The notes beneath the pieces were generated by a model that worked only from the letters and a program-made list of their open reading frames with translations, did not search any database and was not told the origin of the DNA. A DNA stretch of 64,000 nt from Trichosporon coremiiforme (lineage: Eukaryota; Basidiomycota; Tremellomycetes; Trichosporonales; Trichosporonaceae), in the NCBI GenBank assembly GCA_039545355.1, contig BCJJ01000002.1, positions 893,956 to 957,955 on the forward strand, read 5' to 3'. Numbering within the stretch: position 1 is the first letter of the stretch; every line of letters begins with the position of its first letter. Of this stretch, positions 21,505-35,357 are shown piece by piece. The position numbers and the translations under genes were made by a program.

Positions 21505-23393
21505 CTAGGCAGCAACATCAATGGCCCAGGTGCGCACGCACGCGTCGGCGCCGGAGGAGATAACCTCGCTGTCGCTGCGCCACGAGACGCCAGCGACACC
21601 GCCGGGGTGCGCGTTCTTGATCGCAATGTTGCGGATGACCTTCTCCGGGTTCCAGATGTAGATGCTCTCGTCGGCGCCGCCCGAGACAAGCTTGTTGGCA
21701 GCGTTGAACGCGACGCTCGCGACGCGGCCGGTGTGGAACGTCCAGCGGCTCGAGACGAGAACCTTGTCCGCCTTCGCGTCGATGAGCACGATGCGGCCCT
21801 GGATGTCGCCGGCCGCGAGGAGGGAGCCGTCCGCCGAGAACGCCAGAGCGGAGATCTCGCCCTTGTTGTCCTCGAACGAGGCGCGCTCCGTCGCCTTGCC
21901 GCCCGAGACGGTGTAGATCGTCACCTTCTTTCCAGAGCCGACAGCGACGATGTCTTCGCTGCCGGCGTGCGCGGCGACCGCAGATCCAGCGTCGGACAGC
22001 AGCGTGCTCGAGCTTCCACCGCTGACGAACTCGAGACCAGCGTCGGACACGACGTAAGCACCGTTCGGCGTGGCGGCAATACCGGCAGGCTGCGCCTTGG
22101 CCGGAACAGAGGTGGCGGTGAACTCGGCACCCTTGATCGCTGCGATCTTGTCGTCCCAGGCGGCAGAATAGACGGCGCCCTTTCCGTCTGGGGCGAGGCC
22201 GACGATCTGGCCCGAGTGGCCCTGGCCCTCGACGTTCTCGCAAGCGCCGGCGTCCGAGAACGCCTTGAGGCCGCCATCGAACGAGCCGGTGTAGAACGTC
22301 TTCTCCGACAGCGCCGAGGCAGTGACAGCCCTAGTGGGTCCGTAAAGCTTCTTCCAGCTGCCACCCTCGCGCACATCGAACACGTTAAGCACGCCGGAGC
22401 AGCTCGCGCTGACGACCGTGCTCGGGTCGGCCCACACGACGCCGTTCTGCTGGTCCTCGACGGCGTCGCCAACGACCCACTGCGTCGACTTCTGCGCCAC
22501 GGCAGCGTCCCACAGCGCGACGACACCGTCGGCGCCGGCGGTGACCAGGCGAGTACTGTCCGGAGCCCACGAGACGGCCATCAGCGACCGTCCGTCCGTG
22601 CCGGCCGCCTCCTTCAGGACTGCGCCGTCCTTGCCGTCGTAGATGAAGAGCTTGCCATCAGAGCCGACCGAGGCGAAAACGGATCCGTCAGGGGCGTACT
22701 GCACGTCACGGACGAAACGCGTGTGCGTGCTGATGATCTTGTCGTACTTGAACGGCACGGCGGTGTGCAGCACGATTGAGTTGTCGTCCGAGCCAGAGAC
22801 AGCGCGGAACGGGCGCTGGTGACGAACGCTGAGGGCGGTAATTGGCTGAGTGTTAGTTACAGTCCCCTATGTGCAGCAGCTGTCGACCAAGAGGGAAGGC
22901 CTACCTTGGCATGGCCAGTGATTTCACCGCAACTGCTTCCTGAGTCGATGAAGAACGCAGCACCGAACCTGTTGTCAGCTCAGACTTCTTACAGAAGAGC
23001 TGCGAGGACCCACTTGTCCTTTCCCTCTCCTCCGACGATGATACGCTTGCTCTCGCTGTCCCAGGCAAGGTCGTTGATGCGGCCCGCGAGCGGGCGGATC
23101 GCGAGCTTGAGCACGTTCTCCTCTGGGTTTGTCGTGTCCCAGATGCGGACGTTACCGGCGATGTCACCCGAAGCGGCGTAGTATCCGCTGGGCGAGAAGC
23201 GGGCGACGGTGGCCGTCTGCGCATGCTGGGTGTAGGCGTGCGCGTTGGCGGGGTCGTGAATGTCGCGGATGATGACGGCGCGGCCGTTCGTGTAGATCAG
23301 CTTCTTGCCCTCGGGGTTGACGCCGAGCTTGGTCGACTCGGACCGCGCAGTGTACGGATTGCACGCGTACAGGGGGCCGGGCTTGTAGGACAT
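21505..23393 (-). CDS. AIP1: Actin-interacting protein 1 (Aip1/WDR1)
   Basis: Exons 23393-23014, 22968-22905 and 22845-21505 give 594 aa, the usual Aip1 size. The protein works with cofilin to disassemble actin filaments at cortical patches. It is made of WD40 repeats forming two propellers, with recurring units such as FSPSGYYAASGDIAGNVRIW, PDGSVFASVGSDGKLFIYD and FNAANKLVSGGADESIYIW. The first intron uses a GTGGGT donor at 23013; this choice gives KDKFGAAFFIDSGSSCGEIT, whereas the GTAAG downstream would insert foreign residues. The second intron is 59 nt. The protein ends AIDVAA. Confidence 0.93.
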
Positions 23394-23642
23394 CGTGTGC
23401 GTGAGTGTTGCGATTGAGGGAAGGAACTGCTGGCCAGAATCAAGAATCGGACAGCCCGGATGGACGCGTGGTTGCGTCACTGCCTCGTGGCGCGCTGCGC
23501 CCGGCGATGCGATCGTCCCTGAATCAGGACCTGCCCAGCCAGCGACCGCAACATCTCGAACTAGTGTTCCGTAGCGATGTAATGCACAGTGCATGGTCTA
23601 GACTCTATGAACGGCTACAGTGGATGGTGAACAAGCATGCGT

Positions 23643-25643
23643 CTACTTCTTCCCGAAGCGCGCCTCCGCAGCGCGCGCTCTCCGCTCGCGCTCGATCTGC
23701 ATCCTCATCTCGGGACTGAGGCCAGCGAGACCGCCCTCGGCACCGCGCCCGCCGAGCTTCTGGGGGCCAGAAGAGGGAAGACCGAGACCACCGAAAGCAC
23801 CCTTCGGCTGAGCAGCAGCCTGAGCTGCAGCCTCAGCCTTCTCGCGCTCCTCCTCCTCGGCGGCAGCCTCTGCGCGCGCCTTCTCCTTCTCACGCATCTT
23901 GTCACGGAGTCCACGCCGGCGCTCCGCCTTCTTCGCACCCTGTTCCGCTGCAGCCTCCTCCGACAGACCGGAGGGGACATGGGCGCCCTGCCAGTCCCAC
24001 ATTGTCGGGTTGTCGTAAGCGACGCGGCGGAAGACGTTGCGCACGCCCTTGGTCTGCGCCATATCGTACGCGCGCTTGCTTCCGTTAATCGGGGCGGCAG
24101 GGTCGAGCTTGCAGTCCGTCAGCAGGAAGCGCACAATATCCTCCTGCCCGTCGGCGGCAGCCTGACCCAGTGCAGCGGAGGTAACCTCGGACCGGTACTT
24201 CTCCACGAAGGAGCGAAGGGCGTCGAGTCGCCCCTTCTTGATCATGTCCGCAAGACGGCGCTGGCGGTCCAGTTTCGCCTCCTCCTCCGGGGAGAGCTTT
24301 GGCGCAGCCGGCACGGGTGCCGGAGCGGGAGTGGCGGGCTTCGCGGCGACGGCCTGTTTCTTCGGCTGCAGCGAGGCCATGTATGCGTCATCCTGCGCCT
24401 GCAGAGCCTCCTCGGACAGGTGCGAGGTCTTGAGCTTTGTCAGCTCGTGCCAACACCGAAGAAGCTCCTGCTGCGTCGGTCGTCGCGTCGGGAAAGGGAA
24501 ACTGCGGATGCGGTCATCTGACTTGTCGAGCACGGCACCGTCGTAACCCCAGAAGGACTTCTTGCCGTGCGTGCTTGCGCGAATGAAGATGCGCTCGGAC
24601 AGGTTCAGGTCCTCCTCCCATTCGGACAACAGCTCGCGGATCTCGTCCTGCAGCGCCTGTTCACCGTAACGACGCAGCATCGCACCTGCAGACACTGCCT
24701 TCGACTTGGCGTTGTCGTTGAGACCTTGCGAGCCACCCTGCTTCTTACGGGCTGAGGATCAGCACAGCGCAACCAGTGCAACTCACTTGTATACCGGTGG
24801 AAGGTCTTGTGCTTCAGCACACGCACCTCGCCAGCACCTTTCACAGCCTGAGGCTCATTCTTGCCCTTCGGGCGCAGCGAGATGACCATACCCGCAAAGT
24901 GTCCCCCTGCCACCATGAGCAGCGTTATCCGCCTCTCCTCCTCGTCGGGTGTCGGCGGCGCAAGCTGAAGACGCTTCAGCTCGGAGAGGTAGTCGCCAGC
25001 AGTTTGGAACGAAGGCAGCAGCGCTCGGTGGACTCCGAACTGCGTGTTGCTGGGAAGAGACAGAGATGGGGGAGCATCCGGAGTGGTAAACCAGATGACA
25101 GCTGTTCTCAGCTGAGCTCGGCGTTGCAGCTCCGCGATCTCCGCCTCCTCGTCTGAGTTGTCCACATCCTTCTTGTCGGTATCGTTGATCTGCGCCTTGT
25201 TCAGCAGCTTCGTGATTCTTGACCGCGAGCTGCTCGTTGAAGCCGAGGAAGCTGATCCGGAAATGCTAGAAACCCCTGACTGTCAGTGGACTGAATGCGG
25301 ATAGCAACTCACCCTCTACCATGTTGTCCCACTCATCGGCGGTGACGATCTTTTGGCCACCGACCTTCGCCTTGGCATTGTAGCGATGCCAGTCGGACTT
25401 GAAATGAGCACGCTGGTCTTCCGGTGTGTCGAATGAAGCTCCCGGACACGTCTGGCATCCTAGACCGGTCGAAGCTGTTGTTGTCGGCTCCTGTTCGGGG
25501 GCGGGTTCAGGTTGCTGAGCTTCGGTGCTGGTCTGCTGAGGAAGAGTCTGCGCCTGGATTGATCGGACGGTGAGGGCGTCCAGAAGTGGCGGAGGTATCG
25601 CGTACACGCTGATGGGGCGGGAGAGTACGTTTGTAGCCGCCAT
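23643..25643 (-). CDS. VMS1: Vms1/ANKZF1 peptidyl-tRNA hydrolase of ribosome quality control
   Basis: Exons 25643-25313, 25275-24787 and 24751-23643 give 642 aa. Vms1 releases stalled nascent chains from 60S-bound tRNA, protects mitochondria from CAT-tailed proteins, and recruits Cdc48. Domains in order: C2H2-like finger (C63, C66, H80, H86); a Ser-rich linker; the VLRF1 domain with KTFHRYTTRKKQGGSQ, where Gln282 matches the catalytic glutamine; ankyrin repeats (about 450-510); a coiled, basic stretch; and a C-terminal VIM-like helix (RERRARAAEARFGKK) expected to bind Cdc48. An in-frame ATG at 25694 would add 17 residues. I prefer 25643 because the family-like sequence starts there. It is divergent from calmodulin. 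Confidence 0.93.
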
Positions 25644-25981
25644 GTTTGCTGTTCGGCCGAGCGTGTTGTTGTGCAAGGACAAAGGAGGATGCAAGCTCTA
25701 TTTATGGATGACAAACGGGCAGGTTTGCTGAAAATGCTGTCTGTGGTGGAGGATCGAGTAGATACGTCAGAGGTCTGAGTCTCGAAAAGTGAGGCTGACA
25801 CGCCCGTTTGGGGCATGCCAGGGAGAACCCGTGCGCGTCGTCGGTTCCGGTGCGTTGTGCGTTGCGCTGCACTGCGCACTCGGCCCAGGATAATCAGCGT
25901 CGACTTGTCACGATCTTCTTTCTCGATCTCTCATTCCCTCCATACCCTACTTCACCACCTAGCGTTCTTATCTTCATCACC
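25644..25981. promoter_or_regulatory. Divergent promoter VMS1/calmodulin
   Basis: 338 bp. The 70 bases before the calmodulin ATG are rich in C and T (tcttctttctcgatctctc at about 25914-25932 and onward), the leader type seen at other highly expressed genes here. No E-box was found. Confidence 0.4.
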
Positions 25982-27144
<1,163 letters not shown>

Positions 27145-27676
27145 ACGTTCGACTTCTTTGGGAATGGCAGTCTATCTTCGCTTCGACTGTGAACGATAGC
27201 AGGGATGCAGTGCAGTAGTCGAATGTATGATTGTGGCTTGCAGCAATTGGCGCACTGACAGGCGTGTAGCGGGCACAAGAAGCCCTTCTCTCAGCTTCGA
27301 CGGCCAGCCCAGGCACTGACGAGGCTAAGTTTAGCAGACATTCCGTAGGTCCAAGAGAGTCAGTTCTACGGAATGGGTCTGCACCGCCTGAGATCGTAGA
27401 AAAGTAGTATCCCTGAACACTTGGCGCGGCTCGTCTCACTCGTTCTCGCCGTTGCATGGCATGTTGTCACTGTTTCCAGGATACGCATTCAGCGGTTTGG
27501 GAAGCTATGCAGCGGGGGTGGCGTCGGGCAGCCGGTGTCCCCGCATCACGTGTTCTTTATCCGACAACGATCCGCACACTGCCATCAACACCGTCATCTA
27601 CTGTCAACCCAGGATCTGACATTCTCCAGTTTGACGGACCGATGCTCCAGGCTCGAGGGCCCACCACCCGCCGAGC
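27145..27676. other. Intergenic region calmodulin/SRS2
   Basis: 532 bp between two tandem plus-strand genes. A CACGTG at 27547-27552 lies about 125 bp before the SRS2 ATG. Nothing else is recognised. Confidence 0.45.
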
Positions 27677-30600
27677 ATGACGACCTCCGCCCTGCCGCTA
27701 GCCAGCGACTACCCATATCTGGCGTCGCTCAACGCTGCCCAGCTTGAGGGTGAGCTGCATGTCTCGAACAATGGCTAACTTTAGCTGTCACCTCGCCACC
27801 GGAAGTGCCGCTCCAGATCCTTGCGGGGCCGGGTTCGGGGAAGACAAGAGTCCTCACATGCCGCGTCGCGCACCTTGTCAGACGCCATCGCATTCAGCCG
27901 ACCGAGATCACCGCGGTGACGTTCACGAACAAAGCTGCCAATGAGATGCGCAAGCGCTTGACGGTGCTGCTCGGAGAGAAGCAGGCAGGGGAGCTGGTCC
28001 TCGGTGAGCTACGAGGGAGCGATGTGAAGCTGACTGCCAGGTACATTCCATGCAACATGCGCCCGTTTCCTGCGTCGGTATGGAAAGTGGATCAAGCTCG
28101 ATCCCTCCTTCACGATAGCCGATCAGGACGACTGGTGAGCTAACATGACCCGGTGTAATGAGCTGACGAGTAGCAAGAAGATCATGAAGAGGCTGCTGAA
28201 AGAACGGAGCGACGAACTGCGAGAGTTACGCCTGGAGCTGAAGGAGGGCGACGTCCTGAACAAGATCTCGAAAGCGAAGGCGAAAGAGCAGTCTCCATCG
28301 GAAATGTTGAACGGGCTCGAGGAAAGCTCGCAAGGTGATGTCGACATGCTCGGCCGTATGATCGTGCAGTTGTACGAGGAGTACGACGCAGCGCTGCGCG
28401 AGGCGAACGCGCTCGACTTTGACGACCTGCTCCTCTTCGGCCTGCGGCTATTCCGCGAGCATCCTAACGTCATTGCATCGTGCAAGCACATCCTCGTCGA
28501 CGAGTTCCAGGATACGAACACGATCCAGTACGAGCTCATGGTGTGTTTCGCGCACACAGGAGTAAGCATCGTCGGCGATCCCGACCAGAGCATCTACGGC
28601 TGGCGCTCGGCCGAGATCGAGAACCTGAACAAGATGACGAATGACTTCAAGGACGTCAAGGCTATCCACCTCGAGGAGAACTACCGCAGCACGGGCGCAA
28701 TCCTCGCTGCGTCACATGCCGTCGTCACACAGGGTGAGCTCCCCCGTCGTGGATTTAGCTGATAACAGATGACAAGCGTATACCGAAGAATCTGTTCACG
28801 TCGCATCCTCAGAGTACCACCGTAGCACTCAAGACGTTTACGAACCCGACTCTCGAAGCGGGGTACATCAGCTCAGAGATCAAGCGCATTGTCGCGTACA
28901 CCGGCGAAGTTCTAAACTACAACGACTTTGCGATCCTCCGTAAGCTCACATAAAGTCGCATCTTAGCTGACTGCAGTGCGCTACAATGCACTTTCACGAG
29001 TCATCGAGGCTGAGCTGCAGAAGAGCGGGATACCTTGTCGCGTCATAGGCGGCCACAAGTTCTTCGAGCGGATGGAGATCAAGGATCTGCTTGCATACCT
29101 GCAGCTGGCAGACAACCCCAACTTCAACGTCAGCTTATTTCTGGGAACCGTTAGCTGATAACAGCCTGCATTTATGCGAGTGGTGAACGTGCCGAAGCGT
29201 GCCATCGGAGACAAGGTAGCTGGATCTACGGTGTCTAAAGCTGATATAAGTCTGTCGCAGAGCTTGTCGCTGCGGCAAAGAAGGGCAAGGTGTCCCTGAT
29301 GGAGCTGTGCGAGAGCATCGTCGACGGCGGGAACCAAGTTACCGTCAAGCCCGCTCTGAAGAAGAACCTCGCTACTTTCGTCGGCATCGTCCGCAAGCTG
29401 CGACGTGCGGCACTTAAGGGAACGTCCGTCGCCGACCTCATCCGGTTGACGACCGAGAAGACGAACTATGAGGAGTACCTGCGTCCGCAACCCGATTTCG
29501 ACCAACGCTGGGAGAACGTCCAGGAACTGGTAAGCTGCCGCAGATTCTGCCGTAGAGCTGACCTCAGATCAACTACTCTGTCACTGTCGAAGAGGGAAAG
29601 GTAGACGGCGCAGGTGCCAGCTCGGGCCTGGTCTCGGATCCCGTTGCCTTTGTCGCGGCTAGCGAAGTCAGGGCCGCGCCCTCCAAGCCCGATACAAGCA
29701 AGGAAGACACGAAGTCGATCATGCACCCCATGTTCAAGAACAACAAGCCACAGAAGTCGATTCGCAAGTCGCCTGCTGTCAAGGTTGAGAACGGTATTGT
29801 TGAGCTTCTGGACAGTGACGAGGAGGATTTGGACGACGGGCCCGTCGTTGCGGCTGACCCCGCGGAGGACAGCGAACAGTGAGCTTTGTTTAGACCCGCG
29901 AAGCTAATAACAGCATAACCCCGCTGAGGTACTTTTTGCAGACGTCGATGCTGTCGACTGATGCACAAGTAGAGGAGGATGAGGCTGACAAGCCGGTAAG
30001 CGCAACTAAGTTGGAAGCTCGTTCAAGCTGACACAATGCAGAAGGTTACAATCTCGACTGTGCACTCTGCCAAGGGCCTCGAATGGCCTGTAGTCTTTAT
30101 CCCGGCCAGTGAGCTTTCTTGCGCGTCGTTGAAGCTAACTTGACAGTGGAGGACTCAACTTTCCCCTCTTGGCGAAGTACGGAGGACCACGAGGTCGCCG
30201 AGGAGCGAAGACTACTCTACGTAGCTATGACCCGTGCCCAGACATTCTTGGTGAGTTTGCATCTTTGGTGCCACAGCTGACCAGGAGACTATGACTCACT
30301 GCCAAGCCCGTATGGCCGGAGGAGAGGTTAACAACCGTATCATCAGTCCATTTGTTAACGCGGTCCTGAAGAAGCAGCCTGATGTTCTCACCTCCTCCCT
30401 GCCGGAGATCACGGCAGAAGTGCGCCAGGCGGTCGCGAGCATCACCGGCCGCACGCTCACCGACGAGGAGGTGACGCGCAAGCTGATCGCTAAGTATATT
30501 CGCTTCGCCCCTCCACCGAGTACCTGGGACGCACCTGACCCCGACTCGCGCATTTACAACCGCTTCGGCCGCCGCGATGGGCCAGGCAAGATGGCGCGGG

Positions 30601-31079
30601 GCACCGAATACTGGAACTCGGAGTACGACGACTACGCTTTACCCGGCGAGGGAGGCGCGCCATCGTACAACATGGGTGCGCCGCGCGGATTCACGTCGAT
30701 CGCGAGCGCGAAGTCGCTCCTGCGCCAGCCCCAAGCGCCGGCAGCACCGAAGCCTCCGCCAGTCAAGTTGAAAAGCTCGAACTACGGCTTACCAGGATCT
30801 GTTCCCTTCACGTTTGGCGGGAGGGAGGAGCGCAAGCCGACCGACCTGACGTCGTTCACCTCGAGCGCCAATAGCGGCCTCGCGGCGATGAAGTCGTTAG
30901 GTATGGACTTGGGCGAACCAGACATCATCAGCAAACCAAAGAGCAGCATACCTGCATTGGGCGGACGCCCCGCTCAACCCCACGGCTCGGGGAGCTCGGT
31001 TCCGCTTGCTCGGGGAACAAAGCGGCTCGGAATGGGACGAGCTCCTTCCTCGTGGGGTGCGAAGAAGGCGAAACAGTAG
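27677..31079 (+). CDS. SRS2: UvrD-family DNA helicase Srs2
   Basis: Thirteen exons (27677-27749, 27785-28003, 28041-28134, 28174-28733, 28769-28939, 28977-29128, 29165-29215, 29251-29529, 29568-29878, 29914-29995, 30042-30108, 30147-30250, 30285-31079) give 985 aa. Srs2 is a 3'-5' superfamily 1 helicase that strips Rad51 from single-stranded DNA and so limits recombination. Motifs: Walker A GPGSGKT (39-45), [35 protein letters not shown] (near 238), [32 protein letters not shown] (near 672) and [11 protein letters not shown] (near 708). An acidic patch [12 protein letters not shown] sits in the linker. The C-terminal third is disordered and ends GAKKAKQ. Nine of twelve donors read GTNAGCT and eleven branch sites AGCTRAY. 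Confidence 0.93.
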
Positions 31080-31709
31080 GCACACGAGCGTAACGTTGTA
31101 TCACAGCACCAGACCGTTGTCATGTAGCATATCACGACGGACTCTCTCTCCCAAGCACATAGGCATACCGCATTACACTTTGCGTATTCGTAGATCATTC
31201 AATTCATGTATAGCGCACAACAAAATCGTGGGAATGCATCGCAGGAAACGCACAGACGCCGCTGAATTGGCGAATGCAAAGGGCATGCACATCAAGGACG
31301 AAGTGCACATTGCGCACATTGCGTGACCCTGACGCCCGTTCCTTCGCGACTGTTTTCTGTCATGTACTAAGGCACACCGTCATGTAGCGTAAACAAGCCT
31401 GGGTTGACGATGGTGGGGGGCGCAGGCGACGCAAACCTAAACAAACAATCTGTGCCAGCGCCGCCTTTCCAGCTTTGACAGATCTCACAAACACCCCAAC
31501 TCGACAACTACGGCTGCCCGACTCGGTACATATCACTCACGCTCACTCGCTGCATGCCGCTCGCGTGTACTTGCAACACCTCCGCGCTCTCGTCGGAGGA
31601 TGGTGGCAACGACGCGACGCTACCGTTAGACGTCATTCCACCACTCCCTTTCTCCTCCTTCGACTTGAGCAACAACACAACACGGAACGAAGACTCTCCA
31701 CGAAGAGCG
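31080..31709. other. Intergenic region SRS2/coiled-coil gene
   Basis: 630 bp. The 3' half is presumably promoter and leader of the next gene. An in-frame ATG at 31554 could extend that gene by 52 residues. Nothing else is recognised. Confidence 0.4.
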
Positions 31710-34700
31710 ATGGACGGGGGTACGAGGGACGATACGCCAAAGACGTCTCGATCGCGCCGGAGACAGGAGACGGCAATGGCGGCAAAGGAGGCAGGGCCTT
31801 CCTCCATCAACCCACAGTCCGGCACACCACACCGCTCACACGACCACGGCCAGGGATCTTCCTCCACCAACCGCTCCGAGAACGACTCAACCTCTCGCCC
31901 GCATGAGTTCTTCTTCAACCGCTCAGCCGATAGCTCGCAGTCTCGCCAGCCCAAGCAGCGAATGTCGCCACCTGCCTCGGGCTCAGAGCTGTCAGACGAC
32001 CAGCGGCTGATAGCACGCAACCTTTTCCGCCTGCCCGGCATGAGACAGGCTATTGGAGAGGCAACACGCGGTCTGGCGAAGAAGAAGATGCGCCAAGTAG
32101 TTGCTCGCGGCAAGGCGAAGCTGAAGCGAGCGTTCATGCGCGCCGCAGACGACAAGTCAAGCGGTGGCTCCCGAGGGCGGCGAAAGGCGAAGCGACGCAC
32201 GAGCAAGGCGTACTCCTCTGGCTCGTCGGCCCGCGTCGACCGCGCGGCCAAGTGGGTCCACAACCAGAGCTACAGGAGTGCAGGTCATCGCAACTCGCCA
32301 CGCTCGCCGAACAGTTCGGGCAGATACAGTTTCCAGCTTTCCTCGCCGCCGACTGCTAACGACAGCGGCGCACACGAGAGCACACTCAGCTTTGGCTCGC
32401 TGACACTCGACTTCTCGGCACTCGACTCTCAGTCCACACCCGCCAAGCGTGGCAGAACAGTGCGCGCGCCCAGCATCACCGAGTCGCTTGCTTATGAGGA
32501 GAGCCAGGAGCAGTGGCCCCAGTCGGAGCAAAGCCTCGGCCTGCGAGTGCTGCAGGACAACTCAACGGCCTCGGCGAAACAGACAGGTTAGTTGATATGG
32601 TGTACCAGTAGCTGATGCCCAGAATCGAGCAACAGATCACCGGCCCGCCGTAACAAGTACGCTGCAACAGCCGAGACGGAGTCCGACGAAGAGGGTGAGC
32701 TGACTGGCTGTCACATAGCTGATTCCCCAGGAACAGCGCATCAGCCAAAGCCGGCACGCTCAGCTGAGAAATCACCTCAGCGGTCCTACAGTGACCAGCA
32801 CTCACCACTCGTCGAGAGTATTCTGAAGAAGCGCGACGACGTTCTCTCGTCGCCCGAGCTCAGCGAGCTGCGCGACCTCCCCGACTCGCCGACGCCGTAT
32901 CTTCGATCGCAACGCTTGAGAAGTGGGGCGACGAACGTCCCCCAGCCGCCGCCGTTACTCCCGTCCGGCAAGATTGGATCGACACACATCGTGAAGGTGC
33001 CGAACATGCCGCCTCTGTCGCGTAAGCCGTTCAGCGAGCCCGACATCTTCTCCAGCTTCAAGGGCAACCTGAAACGAAACACACAGAGTAAGCTCGGACT
33101 TGGGGCGCCCCGCACGCGTACGAAGCTGTGCATGAGCCCGCCTCCGCGCGACAAGTCGGGCGGTCTCATGCGCCGCTTGTCCGAGGAGTTTGTCAGGAGG
33201 CCCCACGACGACTTGGCAGATAACTCGATCACGTCGGAGGAGCCATTTGGAGACGACCAGAGCTTCGAGTGCAGTTACGAATCACGCCCGTGGGAGGGGC
33301 TCTACCCCGGTGTCGTGGAGCAAATACGCATCGACGTCTCGATCCTCGACGAGCTCGAGATCGATGAGCTCGCGCAACTCATTTTCGTCATGGCAGACAA
33401 AATCAAGTCGGAGGAGCAGGCGAGCAAGTCGAAGGCGGCACGCATTACGCAGCTCGAGCGCGAGCTGGGCAAGGCTTCACCTGCCGCCAATACAGTTCCG
33501 GTTATTACTGTGCTGGACGAGGACTCGCGCGAGGTCGCCCCTGAGGTCACCGAGACATTCAATGACACGCCAAGTTACCTGGACGAGGACAGTGAACTAC
33601 CGCAGCTCCGCTCCCAGCTGCTTGTGCGCGACACGCAGATCGGCATCCTGGAGCGGAGCATCGAGGAGCGCGACGTGCAGATCGACAAGCTCGAGGCGCA
33701 ACTACGAGAGTGCGAGGCGCAGGCGTGTACTTGGGCCGAGAACGGAAGCAAGCAGCAGCTCGCCCTGATCGAAAGGGAACGCGACATTGCCAATCTCCAG
33801 GTTGCGGTTGAGGAGCAGCGCGCCGCCGCCTCTGAAGCTAGGAAACAGCTCAAGGCGAAGGACGCAGTACATGCCCGCCTCAGTGCCGAAGTTGAGGAGA
33901 GGGAGCGTATGAACCTCGCCTTACAGGGCGAGGTCGAGGCGGCCGAAGCCGAGATCACGGCTCTGCAGTCGGGCGTGGTCGAGCGCGACGCCGAGATCGC
34001 CCGCCTCGAGCTGGAAGCGGAGGAGCGTGAGGCAGCACTCGCTGATGTTACGCTTGCGCTGGAGGAACTCGAGGAGGACGAGCGGTACGCCGATGCGGCA
34101 GAGTCGGTCGACGGTGACAAGCACGAGCTGCAACATAGGGTTAGCACCCGCGAGCTGCTTGAGAGAATGGAGGCGCTGCGCCTCGTAAACGACGAGGCGG
34201 CAGCCGACCTGACCTCTTTCCGGTCCCAGCTCCGCGACGCCCTCAAAACCGCCGCTGAGTTCAAGGCGAGGGCTGCCCAGGCTGAAGACGAGGCAGACAA
34301 AGCCCGCGGCGCGGCTGATCGAGCCGCGGCCACATTGCGCAAGACACGCACGCTTGTTGCCGAGTCACACCGGCAGGCGCACGAGGCGATACACCGCGCG
34401 CAGACTACGCCTCCGTCGCCTCCGTCCTCTGGCTCCGCCGCCTCCAGCGCAGCCTCCGAGACGCGGTCCGCCATCGCTGAGTCACTGGCAGCTGAACTCG
34501 CGACCGCGCAATCTCACTCCGCCAGTCTCGAGTCGCGCCTCTCCGAGCTCCAACTGGCGCTCGAAGCCACTAAACTGGAGAGCGCGAAGTTCGAGCGTCT
34601 ATACGAAGCTCATTCAGCCGAGTCCGTCGCGACGTCCAAGGACATGCTGGAGCTGAAGGACGAGATTGAGAAGCTCCGCTCCGCCAGCGCAGACACGGAT

Positions 34701-35357
34701 ATGAAGGTCTTCTCCTTGGAGAAGACAGTGCATGGTCTCGAGCTCAAGAACGAGGAGATGGGCGTGCTCATCTCGAGCTACGAGATTGAGCGGCAGCTCA
34801 GGACGCCGAGGGGTACGCTGCGGGGTACGCCGCGCGCAACACCCAGTGGCACTCCTCACCGAGCCGGTACTCCGAGTCTGGGGCAGTTAGCCACGACGCC
34901 CAAGACGGCGCGCAGCTTGAGGAAGGAGTTGAGCGAGACGAGAAACGAGACGCCGACGCCGACGCCATCAAAGACGAGGGTGCGCACGTTGGCTACGCCC
35001 GTGGCACTTCCGAAGCGCGAGCCCTCGGTCACTCGCACTTCCTCGGTCCGTGAGCCCCCTGTCGCTCGCAACTCCTCTCTGCAGGAGCCATCGACTGTAA
35101 CTCGCAGCGCAACCCTGCGCAACTCGGGCCCCATGGCCCCGCTCCGCTCCAGCACTAGAGCTAACGTCTCGTCCACTTCTACCGGCGCAGGCGCTGAGAG
35201 TGAGAAGGATCGCAGCAAGGTGAAGGAGGAGAAGCAGGAAAGGAGGAGCACTAAGATGTACGCGAAAGCGGCGGCTAATGGCTCGAAGCTCCCGAGGGGC
35301 AGGTATAGCAGCCTTAGCAGGCCGTGCCGCGTCATATCGAGCGAGGATGAGTCGTAA
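31710..35357 (+). CDS. Large coiled-coil protein of unknown function
   Basis: Exons 31710-32586, 32623-32694 and 32731-35357 join in frame to 1191 aa. I do not recognise a family. Residues 1-300 are Ser-rich and disordered, with one basic helical patch near 95-145 (RNLFRLPGMRQAIGEATRGL, then Lys/Arg runs). Around 490-530 a short ordered segment reads PWEGLYPGVVEQIRIDVSIL. A long coiled coil follows (about 530-1000) with repeated Glu/Leu/Arg heptads. It is broken by a Ser/Pro/Ala insert near 870 (PPSPPSSGSAASSAASE). The C-terminus is basic with tandem Thr-Pro sites (TPRGTLRGTPRATPSGTPHR), likely targets of proline-directed kinases. This build is typical of spindle-pole, kinetochore or polarity scaffolds, but that is only an analogy. 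An upstream in-frame ATG exists at 31554. Confidence 0.8.

Noticed and set aside
21484..22779. 431-codon plus-strand ORF
   Set aside because: Antisense to the WD40 exon of AIP1 and without protein-like domains.
25643..25694. Upstream start (ATG 25694) for VMS1
   Set aside because: The extra 17 residues look like translated leader; the family-like sequence begins at the second ATG.
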